A stretch of DNA of 64,000 nt from Reyranella sp. CPCC 100927 (GTDB lineage Bacteria > Pseudomonadota > Alphaproteobacteria > Reyranellales > Reyranellaceae). A program made the translations under genes and the position numbers. Under the pieces are notes generated by a model. It made no database searches and was not told the DNA's origin. It saw only the letters and a list, made by a program, of their open reading frames with translations. Positions 1 through 8,046 of this stretch are shown here, in pieces; within the stretch, counting starts at the first letter, position 1; the number at the start of each line of letters is the position of its first letter. The stretch lies in the NCBI RefSeq assembly GCF_007859315.1, contig NZ_VOHA01000007.1, positions 248,001 to 312,000 on the forward strand, written 5' to 3'.

Positions 1-857
1 AGGGCACCCTGCAGGACCGGATAGTCGCGGGTCTGGATCGCCGTCAGCAGCAGCCGCCCGAGGCCGGGAATGGCGAACAGCGACTCCACGATCACGACGC
101 CGCCCAGGATCTGGGTCAGCATCAGCCCCATGAAGGTGACCAGCGGAATGGCGATGTTGCGCAGGATGTGCTTGAAAAAGACGATGCGTGCCGGCACGCC
201 CTTGGCGATCGCGGTGCGCACATAGTCCTGGTGCAGAGCCGACACCACGTTCTGGCGCACGAACTGGCTGTAGGCCGCCGCCTGCAGCAGGCCGAGCGCC
301 AGGATCGGCAGGAAGAGAATGGCGAGGTTGTCGGCAAGCGATTCACCGGGCGCGGCGTAGACCAGCGGCGGCGACCAGCCCAGGGCGGATGACACCAGTA
401 CCAGCAGCATCAAGCCCGTCCAGAAGACGGGCGCCGCCAGGCCGAGCAGGTTGAAGGTCTGGATCAGCGTGTCCGGCCACGTGCCCTCGTAGATGCCCGA
501 GAGCAGGCCCAGCGGCACGCCGACCACGGTGGCCAGCACCAGCGTCAGCAGCGCGATCTCGAGCGTCACCAGGAAGGCGTCCACCACCATCATGGATACC
601 GGACGGCCGCCGGTCCAGCTGATGCCGAAGTCACCCTGCAGCGCCGCACCGATCCAGCGGCCGTATTGCGTCCACACCGGTTGATCCAGGCCGAAGAACG
701 CCCGCAGCGACTGGGTCGAGGCCGGATCGCTGGTCTGCCCCAGCATCTGGGCCACCACGTCGCCCGGCACCGCTCGCACGATCAGGAAGACAACGATCGA
801 TGCCAGCACCGCCGTGATGATGGAGGCTGCGAAGCGTCTGGCGAGGTAACGACCCAT
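1..857 (-). CDS. ABC importer permease, DppB/OppB type (partial)
   Basis: Inner-membrane permease of a peptide/opine/nickel-type ABC importer. Translation from ATG at 857 begins MGRYLARRFAASIITAV, with a first membrane helix and then the typical DppB N-terminal pattern (VFLIVRAVPGD, RFFGLD-like FFGLDQPVWTQYGRW). Further helices follow, then an EAA-like cytoplasmic loop (DYVRTAIAKGVPARIVFFKHILRN) and the G-GG-V-VE-LF-IPG-G-L block that couples to the ATPases. The C-terminus lies beyond the window edge. It is the distal gene of the operon read from 5972 downwards, separated from the binding-protein gene by a hairpin repeat. A second permease (DppC) is expected just outside the window. Family call is firm; substrate is unknown. 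Confidence 0.88.
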   Translation of the reverse strand, partial: MGRYLARRFAASIITAVLASIVVFLIVRAVPGDVVAQMLGQTSDPASTQSLRAFFGLDQPVWTQYGRWIGAALQGDFGISWTGGRPVSMMVVDAFLVTLEIALLTLVLATVVGVPLGLLSGIYEGTWPDTLIQTFNLLGLAAPVFWTGLMLLVLVSSALGWSPPLVYAAPGESLADNLAILFLPILALGLLQAAAYSQFVRQNVVSALHQDYVRTAIAKGVPARIVFFKHILRNIAIPLVTFMGLMLTQILGGVVIVESLFAIPGLGRLLLTAIQTRDYPVLQGA

Positions 858-873
858 GGGCGACTCTTGCGAT

Positions 874-949
874 TGTCATCCCGAGCCGAAAGCGAGGGAT
901 CTAGGCCATCCGTCGTTCACCTAGATCCCTCGCTACGCTCGGGATGACA
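874..949. repeat. Palindromic intergenic repeat, family A (complete copy)
   Basis: A near-perfect long inverted repeat. The outer arms TGTCATCCCGAGC and GCTCGGGATGACA and the inner arms GCGAGGGATCTAGG and CCTAGATCCCTCGC surround a loop of about 14 bases. It lies between the binding-protein and permease genes and would form a strong RNA hairpin in the operon transcript. Related copies occur at about 9286, 39976 and 45847. Confidence 0.85.
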
Positions 950-954
950 GACCT

Positions 955-2550
955 TCACTTCTTCAAATACGTGCGCGCGAGGCCGTAGAACCAGCCGGTC
1001 GGGTGCTGCTGGTAGTTCTGCACCGCCTCGTTGCGCACGCTGACATGGTCGGCGCTGAACAGCATCACGGTCGGCACCGTCTCGGCGAGAGCCTTCTGGA
1101 ACTGCGCATACGCCTCCTTGCGCTTGGCGCTGTCGGTCTCGGCAAGGCCGCGATCGAGCAGGGCGCTGGCATCGGCGTTGGCCCAGTTGCGGAAGTCGGC
1201 GCCTTCGGGTGCCTTGTGGAAGTGGCGATAGAACAGCAGGTGCGGATCGGGCTGCGTCGCCCAGTCGTTGAACGTCAGCCCCATCTGCTTGGACTGGAAG
1301 TTCTTGATCCAGACGCCGAGGTCGACGCGGCGGATGGCGAGATCGATGCCGGCCCGCGCCAGCTGCTGCTTCATCGTGACGGCGGCCGGATCCATCCAGT
1401 CGTAGCCGTTGATGGTGGTGAGCGTGAGGCTGAGCCCGTTGCCATGCCCTGCCGCGGCCAGCAGCGCCTTGGCTTTCTCGATGTCGGCCTTCTGGTTGGG
1501 CAGGCTGTCGAGCGGTACCCCCCAGCGGTCCTGCATGGCGGCCACCATGGTGCCGATGACCTTGCCGTAGCCGCCGACGGCGGCGCGCATGATCTCCTCG
1601 CGGTCGATGGCGAGCGCCACGGCCTGGCGCACGCGCACGTCGCCCAGTGGCGACAGCTCCGAGCCCAGGTCGAGCGCCTTCTGGTTCAGCGACGGCCAGC
1701 GCTCCAGCACCAGGCCGGGCGCCTTCTCGACCTGCTGGATGTCCTGCGGCCGGGTCAGCAGGGCAAGATCGGCGCGCTTGTTGCGCAGCGCCACGATGAG
1801 GCCGGCGCTGTTGGGCACGAACAGGATGTTGATGCGATCGAGATAGGGTGCATCCGGCTCCCAGTAGTGCTCGTTGCGCACCAGTGCGAGGTGGCTGTTG
1901 GGCTTGAACTCGGCCAGCTTGAACGGACCCGTGCCGACGCTCTTCTGGTTCAGCGCCTGCTTGGCATCCGGCGCATCGAAATAGCCTGCCGGTACGACGC
2001 CGCCATACTTGTTGCCCAGGGTCATGGGCAGTGCCGCGTTCGGCTTCGACAGCGTGATGCGCACCGTAGTGTCGTCCACCGCATCGATGGCGGCGATCAG
2101 CGCCAGGTCGCCGGCGCCGGGCGAGCCGTTCTTGGGATCGCGCAGGTAGTTGTAGCTGTACGCCACATCCTTGGCGGTCATCGGCTGGCCGCTGTGGAAC
2201 TTCACGCCGGACCGCAGCTTCACGGTGTAGACCAGGCCATCGGACGACACGGTATGGCTTTGCGCCAGCAGCGGCAGCGCTTCACCCGATGCGGCCTCAT
2301 AGAAGAGGCCCTGATACATCAGCACCGTGAAGCGGATGCGTGCGTCCGCCGCCTGATGGTAGGGATCGAGTGCCGGCGGTTCGACCAGCGAGCCGAAGGT
2401 GAGCGCGCCGCCCTTGGTGGCCTGCGCTGCCTTGGGGCCGTAGAGGTCTTGCGCCGCCGCCGGCACAGCCATGCCGGCGAGGCCAACGACGGCCGCCGCC
2501 GTCAGCGCCCAGCGCCGCCAGCGTGCCCATGGGTTCGATCCGGGCCTCAT
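955..2550 (-). CDS. ABC importer periplasmic binding protein, SBP_bac_5 family
   Basis: Periplasmic solute-binding protein (about 531 aa) of the peptide/opine class. A Sec signal peptide (RRWALTAAAVVGLAGM followed by AxA-type PAAAQ) precedes the family pattern GGALTFGSLVEPPALDPY, then DVAYSYNYLRDPKNG, VGTGPFKL and a C-terminal LARTYLKK. I prefer the ATG at 2550 because AAGGGAGAG lies 7 bases before it. An upstream ATG at 2577 overlaps the RidA stop as ATGA and would add nine residues. The gene belongs to the minus-strand importer operon and would present ligand to the permeases. Ligand cannot be read from the sequence. Confidence 0.9.
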   Translation of the reverse strand: MRPGSNPWARWRRWALTAAAVVGLAGMAVPAAAQDLYGPKAAQATKGGALTFGSLVEPPALDPYHQAADARIRFTVLMYQGLFYEAASGEALPLLAQSHTVSSDGLVYTVKLRSGVKFHSGQPMTAKDVAYSYNYLRDPKNGSPGAGDLALIAAIDAVDDTTVRITLSKPNAALPMTLGNKYGGVVPAGYFDAPDAKQALNQKSVGTGPFKLAEFKPNSHLALVRNEHYWEPDAPYLDRINILFVPNSAGLIVALRNKRADLALLTRPQDIQQVEKAPGLVLERWPSLNQKALDLGSELSPLGDVRVRQAVALAIDREEIMRAAVGGYGKVIGTMVAAMQDRWGVPLDSLPNQKADIEKAKALLAAAGHGNGLSLTLTTINGYDWMDPAAVTMKQQLARAGIDLAIRRVDLGVWIKNFQSKQMGLTFNDWATQPDPHLLFYRHFHKAPEGADFRNWANADASALLDRGLAETDSAKRKEAYAQFQKALAETVPTVMLFSADHVSVRNEAVQNYQQHPTGWFYGLARTYLKK

Positions 2551-2573
2551 GATCTTCTCTCCCTTGTCCTGGT

Positions 2574-3032
2574 TCATTCACGATAGGCGACGACGAACTC
2601 GATCTCGACCGCGGTGTTGCGCGGCAGTTCGGCGACACCGACGGCGGACCGCGCGTGCCGGCCCTTGTCGTCGAGCAGTTTCACCAGCAGGTCCGAGGCG
2701 GCATCGATCACCTTGGGTTGGTCGTTGAAACCGGGTGCCGAGGCCACGAAGCCGGTGACCTTCAGCACGCGCTCGATGCGCGCGAGGTCGCCCAGCGCCG
2801 CGGCAAGACAGGCCAGGCCCTGCAACACGCAAATGCGGGCCTCCTCGCGGGCCGTCTCGAGCGACACCTCGCCCCCGACCTTGCCGAAGACGCGCACCTC
2901 GCCGTCCACCTTGGGCAGCTGGCCGCTGACATAGGCGACACCGCGATGCAGCGTGACGGGCGTGTAGTTGAACGTGGGCTGCGCCGCGGTCGGCAGCGTC
3001 AGGCCCAGGCTCTTCAGTCGTTCGGCGATCAT
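2574..3032 (-). CDS. RidA/YjgF/YER057c/UK114 family protein
   Basis: Small (152 aa) cytosolic protein of the Rid superfamily, whose members hydrolyse reactive enamine/imine intermediates made by PLP enzymes. Visible landmarks are AYVSGQLPKVDGEV near the N-terminus, the RVLKVTGFVAS strand and HARSAVGVAELPRNTAVEIEFVVAY at the C-terminus. The last carries the arginine that is the carboxylate-binding residue in active RidA proteins. It sits between the epimerase (3 bases upstream) and the binding protein, so it is co-transcribed with the importer. This suggests that the imported compound is metabolised through an imine-forming step. That role is inference. Confidence 0.9.
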   Translation of the reverse strand: MIAERLKSLGLTLPTAAQPTFNYTPVTLHRGVAYVSGQLPKVDGEVRVFGKVGGEVSLETAREEARICVLQGLACLAAALGDLARIERVLKVTGFVASAPGFNDQPKVIDAASDLLVKLLDDKGRHARSAVGVAELPRNTAVEIEFVVAYRE

Positions 3033-3035
3033 GCA

Positions 3036-3998
3036 TCACTCCTTGGCCGAGGCGATATCGTCGATCAGGCCGGCCAGATCGATGGCCGGCGCAAATCCTG
3101 TGTCACGCCGGAAGTGGGCGTCGCTGATCAGCGGGAAGAGATCACCCGATGGCGCGATCGTATGCGTGACGTGCAGGCTGGGTTGGCGCACGGCGAGCAG
3201 CTTCACCATGTCGCTCACCGACGCCGTAAAGCCGTTGATATTGTAGATCCCGCCGAGCGGCGCGTTGTGCCTCAGCGCCATCAGGCACGCGGCCGCGACA
3301 TCGCGCACGTGCATGAGGTCGATCGGGTCGTTGTGGAAGCTGACGTGATGATTGCCGGCGGTGCGGGTCGCACGCAACAGGGTCATCAGCGCCGCCGCGG
3401 CGCCTTCGTACCAAAGTCCCGGTCCCAGCACGAGCGGCAGGCGCAGGCCGACAACCTCGATGCCATGCCGCCGCATGGCGAAGGCCGCCACTTCTTCCGC
3501 CAGATGCTTGGTAAGCCCGTAGATCGTGCGCGGCCGCTTGATCGCAGCCTCATCGACAGGCGACGCGCCATAGTCCGTCGCCGGGCCGTAGACGACCGTC
3601 GAGCTGGTCCAGACGACGCGCCGCACGCCAGCCGCCGCCGCGGCCTCCAGCAGATGGCGGAAGCCATCGACGTTGATGGCGAAGGCACGATCGGCGTCGC
3701 GTTCGCCCGAGCGCATCAATCCGTCACGTCCGGCACCGAAGGCGGCGCAGGAGATGACGGCGGCGGGTTTCGCTCGTGCCAGCACGTCGCGCACCAGGGC
3801 TGGATCCTCGACGCTGCCTGTCGTCTCGCCGATCGCGCCGGCGACGTCCGCCAGCAGATCGCAGTCCATTGCCGGACCCAGCAGGTGCGGGTGGTATCCG
3901 GCGTCCAGCAAGGCGCGCGTGATGTGCGAGCCGACGAAGCCGCGCCCGCCGACGACGAGGATGGTCTGGTGTGCGCCGTCAGAGGGTGAGGTCGTCAC
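3036..3998 (-). CDS. NAD(P)-dependent epimerase/dehydratase (extended SDR)
   Basis: Extended short-chain dehydrogenase of 320 aa. The N-terminal Rossmann motif reads VVGGRGFVGSHITRALLDAG, followed by a serine-rich WTSSTVVYG strand and a YGLTKH catalytic YxxxK. The RLPLVLGPG and HVRDVAAACLMAL segments are typical of NAD-dependent sugar epimerase/dehydratases. It overlaps the upstream DppF ATPase by 20 bases, so translation is probably coupled. Its position inside an importer operon suggests it acts on the transported substrate or a derivative. Substrate is unknown. Confidence 0.88.
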   Translation of the reverse strand: MTTSPSDGAHQTILVVGGRGFVGSHITRALLDAGYHPHLLGPAMDCDLLADVAGAIGETTGSVEDPALVRDVLARAKPAAVISCAAFGAGRDGLMRSGERDADRAFAINVDGFRHLLEAAAAAGVRRVVWTSSTVVYGPATDYGASPVDEAAIKRPRTIYGLTKHLAEEVAAFAMRRHGIEVVGLRLPLVLGPGLWYEGAAAALMTLLRATRTAGNHHVSFHNDPIDLMHVRDVAAACLMALRHNAPLGGIYNINGFTASVSDMVKLLAVRQPSLHVTHTIAPSGDLFPLISDAHFRRDTGFAPAIDLAGLIDDIASAKE

Positions 3999-4941
3999 GG
4001 ATACAAGCCTTCAGTTGGCCGGGTCGGACGGTTGTGAGGGGCGGCACATCGCGGGCGCAGTCGGCAATCGCAAAGGGACAGCGGGTGCGGAACACGCAAC
4101 CCGATGGCGGCGCCGATGGACTGGGAATTTCGCCCTTCAGCAGCAGGCGATCGCCGCCGCGCTTGCCGCCGCCGGGCGCGGCCTGCAGCAGGGCGACGGT
4201 GTAGGGATGCGCCGGGCGGCTGTAGAGGTCGTCGATCGGCGCGATCTCCATAATGCGGCCGAGATAGAGCACCATCGCGCGGTCGGAGATCACCTCGACC
4301 ACCGAGAGGTCGTGGCTGATGAACATCAGCGCCAGCCCGAATTCCTCCTGCAGGCTCTTGAGCAGGTTGACGACCTCGGCCTGGATCGAGACGTCGAGCG
4401 CCGACACGGCTTCGTCCGCTACAAGGAACCGCGGCGATGGTGCCAGGGCACGCGCGATGGCGATGCGCTGTCGCTGGCCGCCGGAAAAGGCGCGGGGATA
4501 GCGATCGAGATGTTCGGCGCTGAGCCCGACCTGCCTCAGCAGGGCGGCCGCGCGATCGCGCGCCTCGGTCTTGCCGAGGCGATCATGGAAACGCACGGCC
4601 TCGATCAACGCATCGCCGATGGTCATGCGCGGATTGAGGCTGGCGAAGGGATCCTGGAAGACCATCTGCATGTGACGCCGGAACCGTCGCAAGGCCTGTG
4701 GCGCCATCGTCGTCAGTTCGGTGCCGTCGAACGCCACCGTGCCGGTGGTCGGTTCGATCAGGCGCAGGGCGAGCCGGCCGAGGGTGGACTTGCCGCAACC
4801 CGACTCGCCCACGACGCCCAGCACCTCGCCACGCTGGATGTCGAACGAGACATCCTCGACCGCGCGGACCGGCGGCCCCTTGGCGGCGAAGTGCCGGGTG
4901 ATGCCGCGCACAGCCAGCAGCGGTGCCGCGGCTTCCGTCAC
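3979..4941 (-). CDS. ABC importer ATPase, DppF/OppF type
   Basis: Second ATPase of the importer, 320 aa from GTG at 4941, whose start overlaps the stop of the partner ATPase as GTGA. Walker A is GESGCGKST, the Q-loop is [12 protein letters not shown], the signature is [15 protein letters not shown] and Walker B is [12 protein letters not shown]. The H-loop is ISHDLSVV. The C-terminal oligopeptide/dipeptide extension ([15 protein letters not shown] ... [11 protein letters not shown]) is characteristic of DppF/OppF and contains cysteines seen in the family. A longer in-frame reading to 5409 exists, but it only covers the shadow of the upstream gene. Confidence 0.92.
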   Translation of the reverse strand: MTEAAAPLLAVRGITRHFAAKGPPVRAVEDVSFDIQRGEVLGVVGESGCGKSTLGRLALRLIEPTTGTVAFDGTELTTMAPQALRRFRRHMQMVFQDPFASLNPRMTIGDALIEAVRFHDRLGKTEARDRAAALLRQVGLSAEHLDRYPRAFSGGQRQRIAIARALAPSPRFLVADEAVSALDVSIQAEVVNLLKSLQEEFGLALMFISHDLSVVEVISDRAMVLYLGRIMEIAPIDDLYSRPAHPYTVALLQAAPGGGKRGGDRLLLKGEIPSPSAPPSGCVFRTRCPFAIADCARDVPPLTTVRPGQLKACIRDDLTL

Positions 4942-5972
4942 GACCAGATCTCCCGCCAGCGTATACAACGCGCCGTCCGTTGCGGCGCGATCGATTCGAG
5001 CGAGGGAAGAGCGGCGGCGCAGCGATCTTCGGCGAAGGCGCAGCGCGGATGGAAGCGGCAGCCGTGCGGCGTGGCCAGCGCGCTGGGCATCGTCCCCGGA
5101 ATAGGCGTCATGCGCCGGCGCGGCTGTCCGTGCTGCTGGCGCGGGATGCAGGAGAGCAGGGCGCGGGTGTAAGGATGCGCTGGTCGTGACAGCACATCGG
5201 CGACCGGTCCCTCCTCGACGACCTGGCTGGCGTACATCACGGCGACACGGTCGGCGACGTCGCCCACCAGGTGCAGGTCGTGGGTCACGAAGATCATCGC
5301 CATGCGCCGGCGGGTCTGTAGCTCGCGCAGCAAGGCAATGATCTGCGCCTGGACGGTCACATCGAGTGCCGTCGTCGGCTCGTCGGCGATCAACAGGCGC
5401 GGCTCGCACGCCAGCGCGATGGCGATCATGATCCGCTGCCGCATGCCGCCTGACAGCTGGTGCGGAAAGGTATCGACCCGCTGCGCCGGATCGGAGATGC
5501 CGACCAGCTCGAGCAGCTCGATCGCCGCCGCGCGTGCGGCGCGGCGCGACAGGCCCTTGTGCAGCCGCAGTGGCTCGGCGATCTGGTCGCCCACCGGGAA
5601 CACCGGGTTCAGGCTCGACATCGGGTCCTGGAAGATCATGGCGATCTCGCTGCCGCGCAGGCGCTCCATCGCCGCTTCCGGCTGCCGGGCCAAGTCGACC
5701 CGCTGGCCATCGCCGCGCGTGAGCCAGATCTCGCCCCCGGCGATCTCGGCACCGGTGCGGCCCAGCAGACGCATGATGGTCAGGCCGGTCACCGACTTGC
5801 CCGAACCCGACTCACCGACAATGGCTAGTGTCTCGCCTTCGCGTACGACGAAACTGACGCCGTTCACCGCCCGAACCGTGCCGGCATCGGTCGGAAAGAA
5901 GGTCTTGAGATCCCTGACGTCGAGGACCGGTCGCTGGCTGTCGCGTTCAGGCAAGGGCGCGCCTTTCGCCAT
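4938..5972 (-). CDS. ABC importer ATPase, DppD/OppD type
   Basis: First ATPase of the importer and first gene of the operon, about 344 aa. Walker A is [11 protein letters not shown], the Q-loop is [12 protein letters not shown], the signature is [15 protein letters not shown] and Walker B is [12 protein letters not shown] with VTHDLHLV as H-loop. The C-terminal extension [13 protein letters not shown] ... [15 protein letters not shown] is the usual OppD/DppD tail. The ATG at 5972 is preceded by GCAAGG at ribosome-binding distance. An ATG at 6023 would add 17 residues without family similarity. The operon promoter should lie between 5973 and about 6110. Confidence 0.92.
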   Translation of the reverse strand: MAKGAPLPERDSQRPVLDVRDLKTFFPTDAGTVRAVNGVSFVVREGETLAIVGESGSGKSVTGLTIMRLLGRTGAEIAGGEIWLTRGDGQRVDLARQPEAAMERLRGSEIAMIFQDPMSSLNPVFPVGDQIAEPLRLHKGLSRRAARAAAIELLELVGISDPAQRVDTFPHQLSGGMRQRIMIAIALACEPRLLIADEPTTALDVTVQAQIIALLRELQTRRRMAMIFVTHDLHLVGDVADRVAVMYASQVVEEGPVADVLSRPAHPYTRALLSCIPRQQHGQPRRRMTPIPGTMPSALATPHGCRFHPRCAFAEDRCAAALPSLESIAPQRTARCIRWREIWS

Positions 5973-6110
5973 GAGCCTTGCCGCACGGTACGCGCTGCGG
6001 CAGCAAGACGAAACGGATGTCACGGGGGCGCGACATGCACTCTTGAACCAATTTCAAACCAATTCCGGATATCCCGTGAGCCAACTTTGCGGCTTTCACG
6101 GGGCCCGTCA

Positions 6111-6175
6111 AGCCTGGGAGCGCGGGCCTCCGGCCCGCTCATATCTTGTTGCGGACGGACGCCCGCGCTCCCAGG
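6111..6175. repeat. Palindromic intergenic repeat, family B
   Basis: Outer arms CCTGGGAGCGCGGGC and GCCCGCGCTCCCAGG are exact reverse complements (15 bp), with CTCCGGCCCGCTCAT next to the left arm. The element abuts the stop codon of the following SDR gene and may serve as its terminator. Related copies occur at about 47134, 48613, 57560 and 63343. Confidence 0.85.
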
Positions 6176-7018
6176 TCAGCGCCGTCCCGTAGAGCCGTAG
6201 TTGACGCCGGGTGCGCGCAGCAGTGGATTGTCGGCGCCGGCGCCCCACAGTGTGAGACCTTGCGCCAGCAAACCGCCATCGACCTTGACCGTCTCGCCGG
6301 TGATGAAGCGCGCGTCGTCGGAGCACAGGAAGGCGGCCACCGCGGCGATGTGCTTGCCGTCGCCGCGCTCCGGCCACGGCTGGCGCGTGAATTGCGCCTC
6401 GTACTTCTCGGGCTTGCCGCGATGGAACAGCGGTGTCGAGATGATGCCGGGCGCGATCGCGTTGACCCGGATGCGGTGCGGTGCCAGTTCGGCAGCGACG
6501 TTCTCGGTCAGGCTGATGACGGCAGCCTTGGCGGCGGAGTAGGCGTGCGAGCCGGCACCGCCGATCATGCCGGCAATCGAGGCCGTGCTCAGCAGCGCAC
6601 CGCCGCGATCATGACGGCGGATGGCGAGAGAGGCATGCTTCATGCCCAGGAACACGCTGCGCACCAGCACGGCAAACGTGTAGTCCCAGCCCTCCACCGC
6701 GGTCTCGCCGATCGGCCCGAAAGCGCCGCCGACGCCGGCGTTCATGTAGGCGATGTCGAGCGTGCCGAAGGTCGCTTCCGCGGTGGCAACCATCGCGGCC
6801 ACATCGCGCTCCTCGGCCACGTCGCAGCGCGTGAACGCCACGTGATCGCCGTGTCCCTGCGCCTTGCCCAGCGCGACGGTTTCACGGCCATTGTCCTCGT
6901 TGATGTCGGCGACCAGGACGCGAGCGCCGTCCTCGAGAAACCGTAACACGGTGTCGCGACCCATGCCGCTGCCGCCACCGGTGATGATCGCGACCTTGTC
7001 CTGCAGGCGCCCCGCCAT
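6176..7018 (-). CDS. SDR-family oxidoreductase
   Basis: Classical short-chain dehydrogenase/reductase of 280 aa, probably NAD(P)-dependent and cytosolic. The cofactor motif is TGGGSGMGRDTV near residue 12. An acidic ADINED at the end of beta-2 points towards NAD. MNAGVGG replaces the usual NNAG, and the active site is STASIAGMIG ... YSAAKAA (Ser-Tyr-Lys). The start at 7018 is favoured by GGAGGAG 6 bases upstream. An ATG at 7045 would lie inside the palindromic operator. A family B repeat follows the stop. Substrate is unknown; regulation is probably through the palindrome at 7043-7064. Confidence 0.9.
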   Translation of the reverse strand: MAGRLQDKVAIITGGGSGMGRDTVLRFLEDGARVLVADINEDNGRETVALGKAQGHGDHVAFTRCDVAEERDVAAMVATAEATFGTLDIAYMNAGVGGAFGPIGETAVEGWDYTFAVLVRSVFLGMKHASLAIRRHDRGGALLSTASIAGMIGGAGSHAYSAAKAAVISLTENVAAELAPHRIRVNAIAPGIISTPLFHRGKPEKYEAQFTRQPWPERGDGKHIAAVAAFLCSDDARFITGETVKVDGGLLAQGLTLWGAGADNPLLRAPGVNYGSTGRR

Positions 7019-7042
7019 GGCTTTCTCCTCCAATTCGTGCCG

Positions 7043-7064
7043 CATATGAACGGCCGTTCATATG
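7043..7064. promoter_or_regulatory. Perfect 22-bp palindrome, likely TetR-type operator
   Basis: The half-site CATATGAACGG is followed directly by its exact reverse complement, giving complete dyad symmetry with no spacer. It lies 25 bases before the SDR start at 7018, where a repressor would overlap the promoter or leader. The ATGAACG/CGTTCAT core resembles operators bound by TetR/AcrR-family repressors. No such regulator gene is present next to it. Confidence 0.6.
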
Positions 7065-7122
7065 GAACGTCGCGCATGACGGCGCAGGAGGCAAGCGGTA
7101 AGCGCAGCGGCGGCGGTGCTCC

Positions 7123-8046
7123 CTAAAATGGCCGACCAGCGGGTCGGCGCGAGAGACGCAGAAGGATGAAGGGGATCAGCAAGAAAAATGCGAAGTAATA
7201 GGCGGTGCCGATGCGCAAGAAGATGAGATCTGTACCGTCAGGACCATGAAAGCCAAGAAACACAAGCACCAGCAATGTTATCGCTAACACGGTGCACGAC
7301 AGTCGCCACGCCCAGCGCATTGAACTCGTGCGCAAGATGTCTGCGCGAACCCAGGGCCAGATCAGCGGCACGAGCATCGCGGCGAACACTCCGGTGACGC
7401 CCGCCAGCGCGCCAGGTAGGGCTCGCGCGATGCCGAAGAAGGGCAGCCAGTGGAGCGGCGGGATGAGGTGAGGCGCGTAGAATGGCCTTTCGGCGCCTGC
7501 GGGTGGGGGCGGCCCCGACAGCAGCCAAACCAGGGTGACGGTGAAGAAGCCAGCGCCGGCGATCATGAGGGCGAAGAGCCAGAACGACCGCCGGCGCCAC
7601 GCAGGATAGTGCATGACGGCGAGATCGAACCCGAGCAGCACGATCACCGGGATGGACGAGGGCCAGGTGCCCAGCAGCCACGAGAGGTTGCTGGCGGAAT
7701 GCCAGTCAACCCTGGTGCCGATGCCCGGGATACTGGCCTGCCAGATAATGCTCCAGGGCGAGACGTAGCCGGCAAACTGGATCAATTCAGATCCGGCCCA
7801 GGTCGCGATCAGTAACAGCCAGGTCGCGGTGCGCAGGGAACCAACAATCCCGAGATAGAGCGACACCCCGATATGGATAAAGAACGCCAAAGTGAGCATA
7901 AATTCCGCTGGAGGCGGCTGCCATGGGAACGGGCCGAAGCTCCTGATCAGAATCACAAGAACGATGAACAGGCTGACGTCCTGCGCCGCTGGCGTGAGGG
8001 GAGACGTGGTTGCCGAAGCGGGTTGGCCGGTCGGCATCCGACTCAA
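7123..8046 (-). CDS. Cytochrome b-like membrane protein, degenerate
   Basis: A 307-aa polytopic membrane protein that I read as a divergent relative of cytochrome b of bc1/b6f complexes. Residues 55-110 (FFIHIGVSLYLG ... FAGYVSPWSIIWQASIP) follow the helix B/C pattern HIxRGLYYG and GYVLPWGQMS. Residues 188-300 (PFYAPHLIPPLHWLPFFGIAR, then the IGTAYYFAFFLLIPFIL tail) follow the cytochrome b C-terminal domain. His58 and His146 match one haem's ligands. The partner positions 14 residues before each are Pro44 and Ile132, and PEWY is replaced by PLHW. Its start overlaps the stop of the neighbouring PLP-enzyme gene by 4 bases. Function is unknown; no Rieske or cytochrome c1 gene is nearby. Confidence 0.6.
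   Translation of the reverse strand: MSRMPTGQPASATTSPLTPAAQDVSLFIVLVILIRSFGPFPWQPPPAEFMLTLAFFIHIGVSLYLGIVGSLRTATWLLLIATWAGSELIQFAGYVSPWSIIWQASIPGIGTRVDWHSASNLSWLLGTWPSSIPVIVLLGFDLAVMHYPAWRRRSFWLFALMIAGAGFFTVTLVWLLSGPPPPAGAERPFYAPHLIPPLHWLPFFGIARALPGALAGVTGVFAAMLVPLIWPWVRADILRTSSMRWAWRLSCTVLAITLLVLVFLGFHGPDGTDLIFLRIGTAYYFAFFLLIPFILLRLSRRPAGRPF

Noticed and set aside
1003-2586. A 527-codon plus-strand frame
   Set aside because: It is antisense to the ABC binding protein and its composition is that of a shadow.
3979-5409. Longer reading of the DppF-type ATPase up to 5409
   Set aside because: The extra N-terminal part is a shadow of the DppD-type gene; GTG 4941 overlaps its stop and matches the family start.
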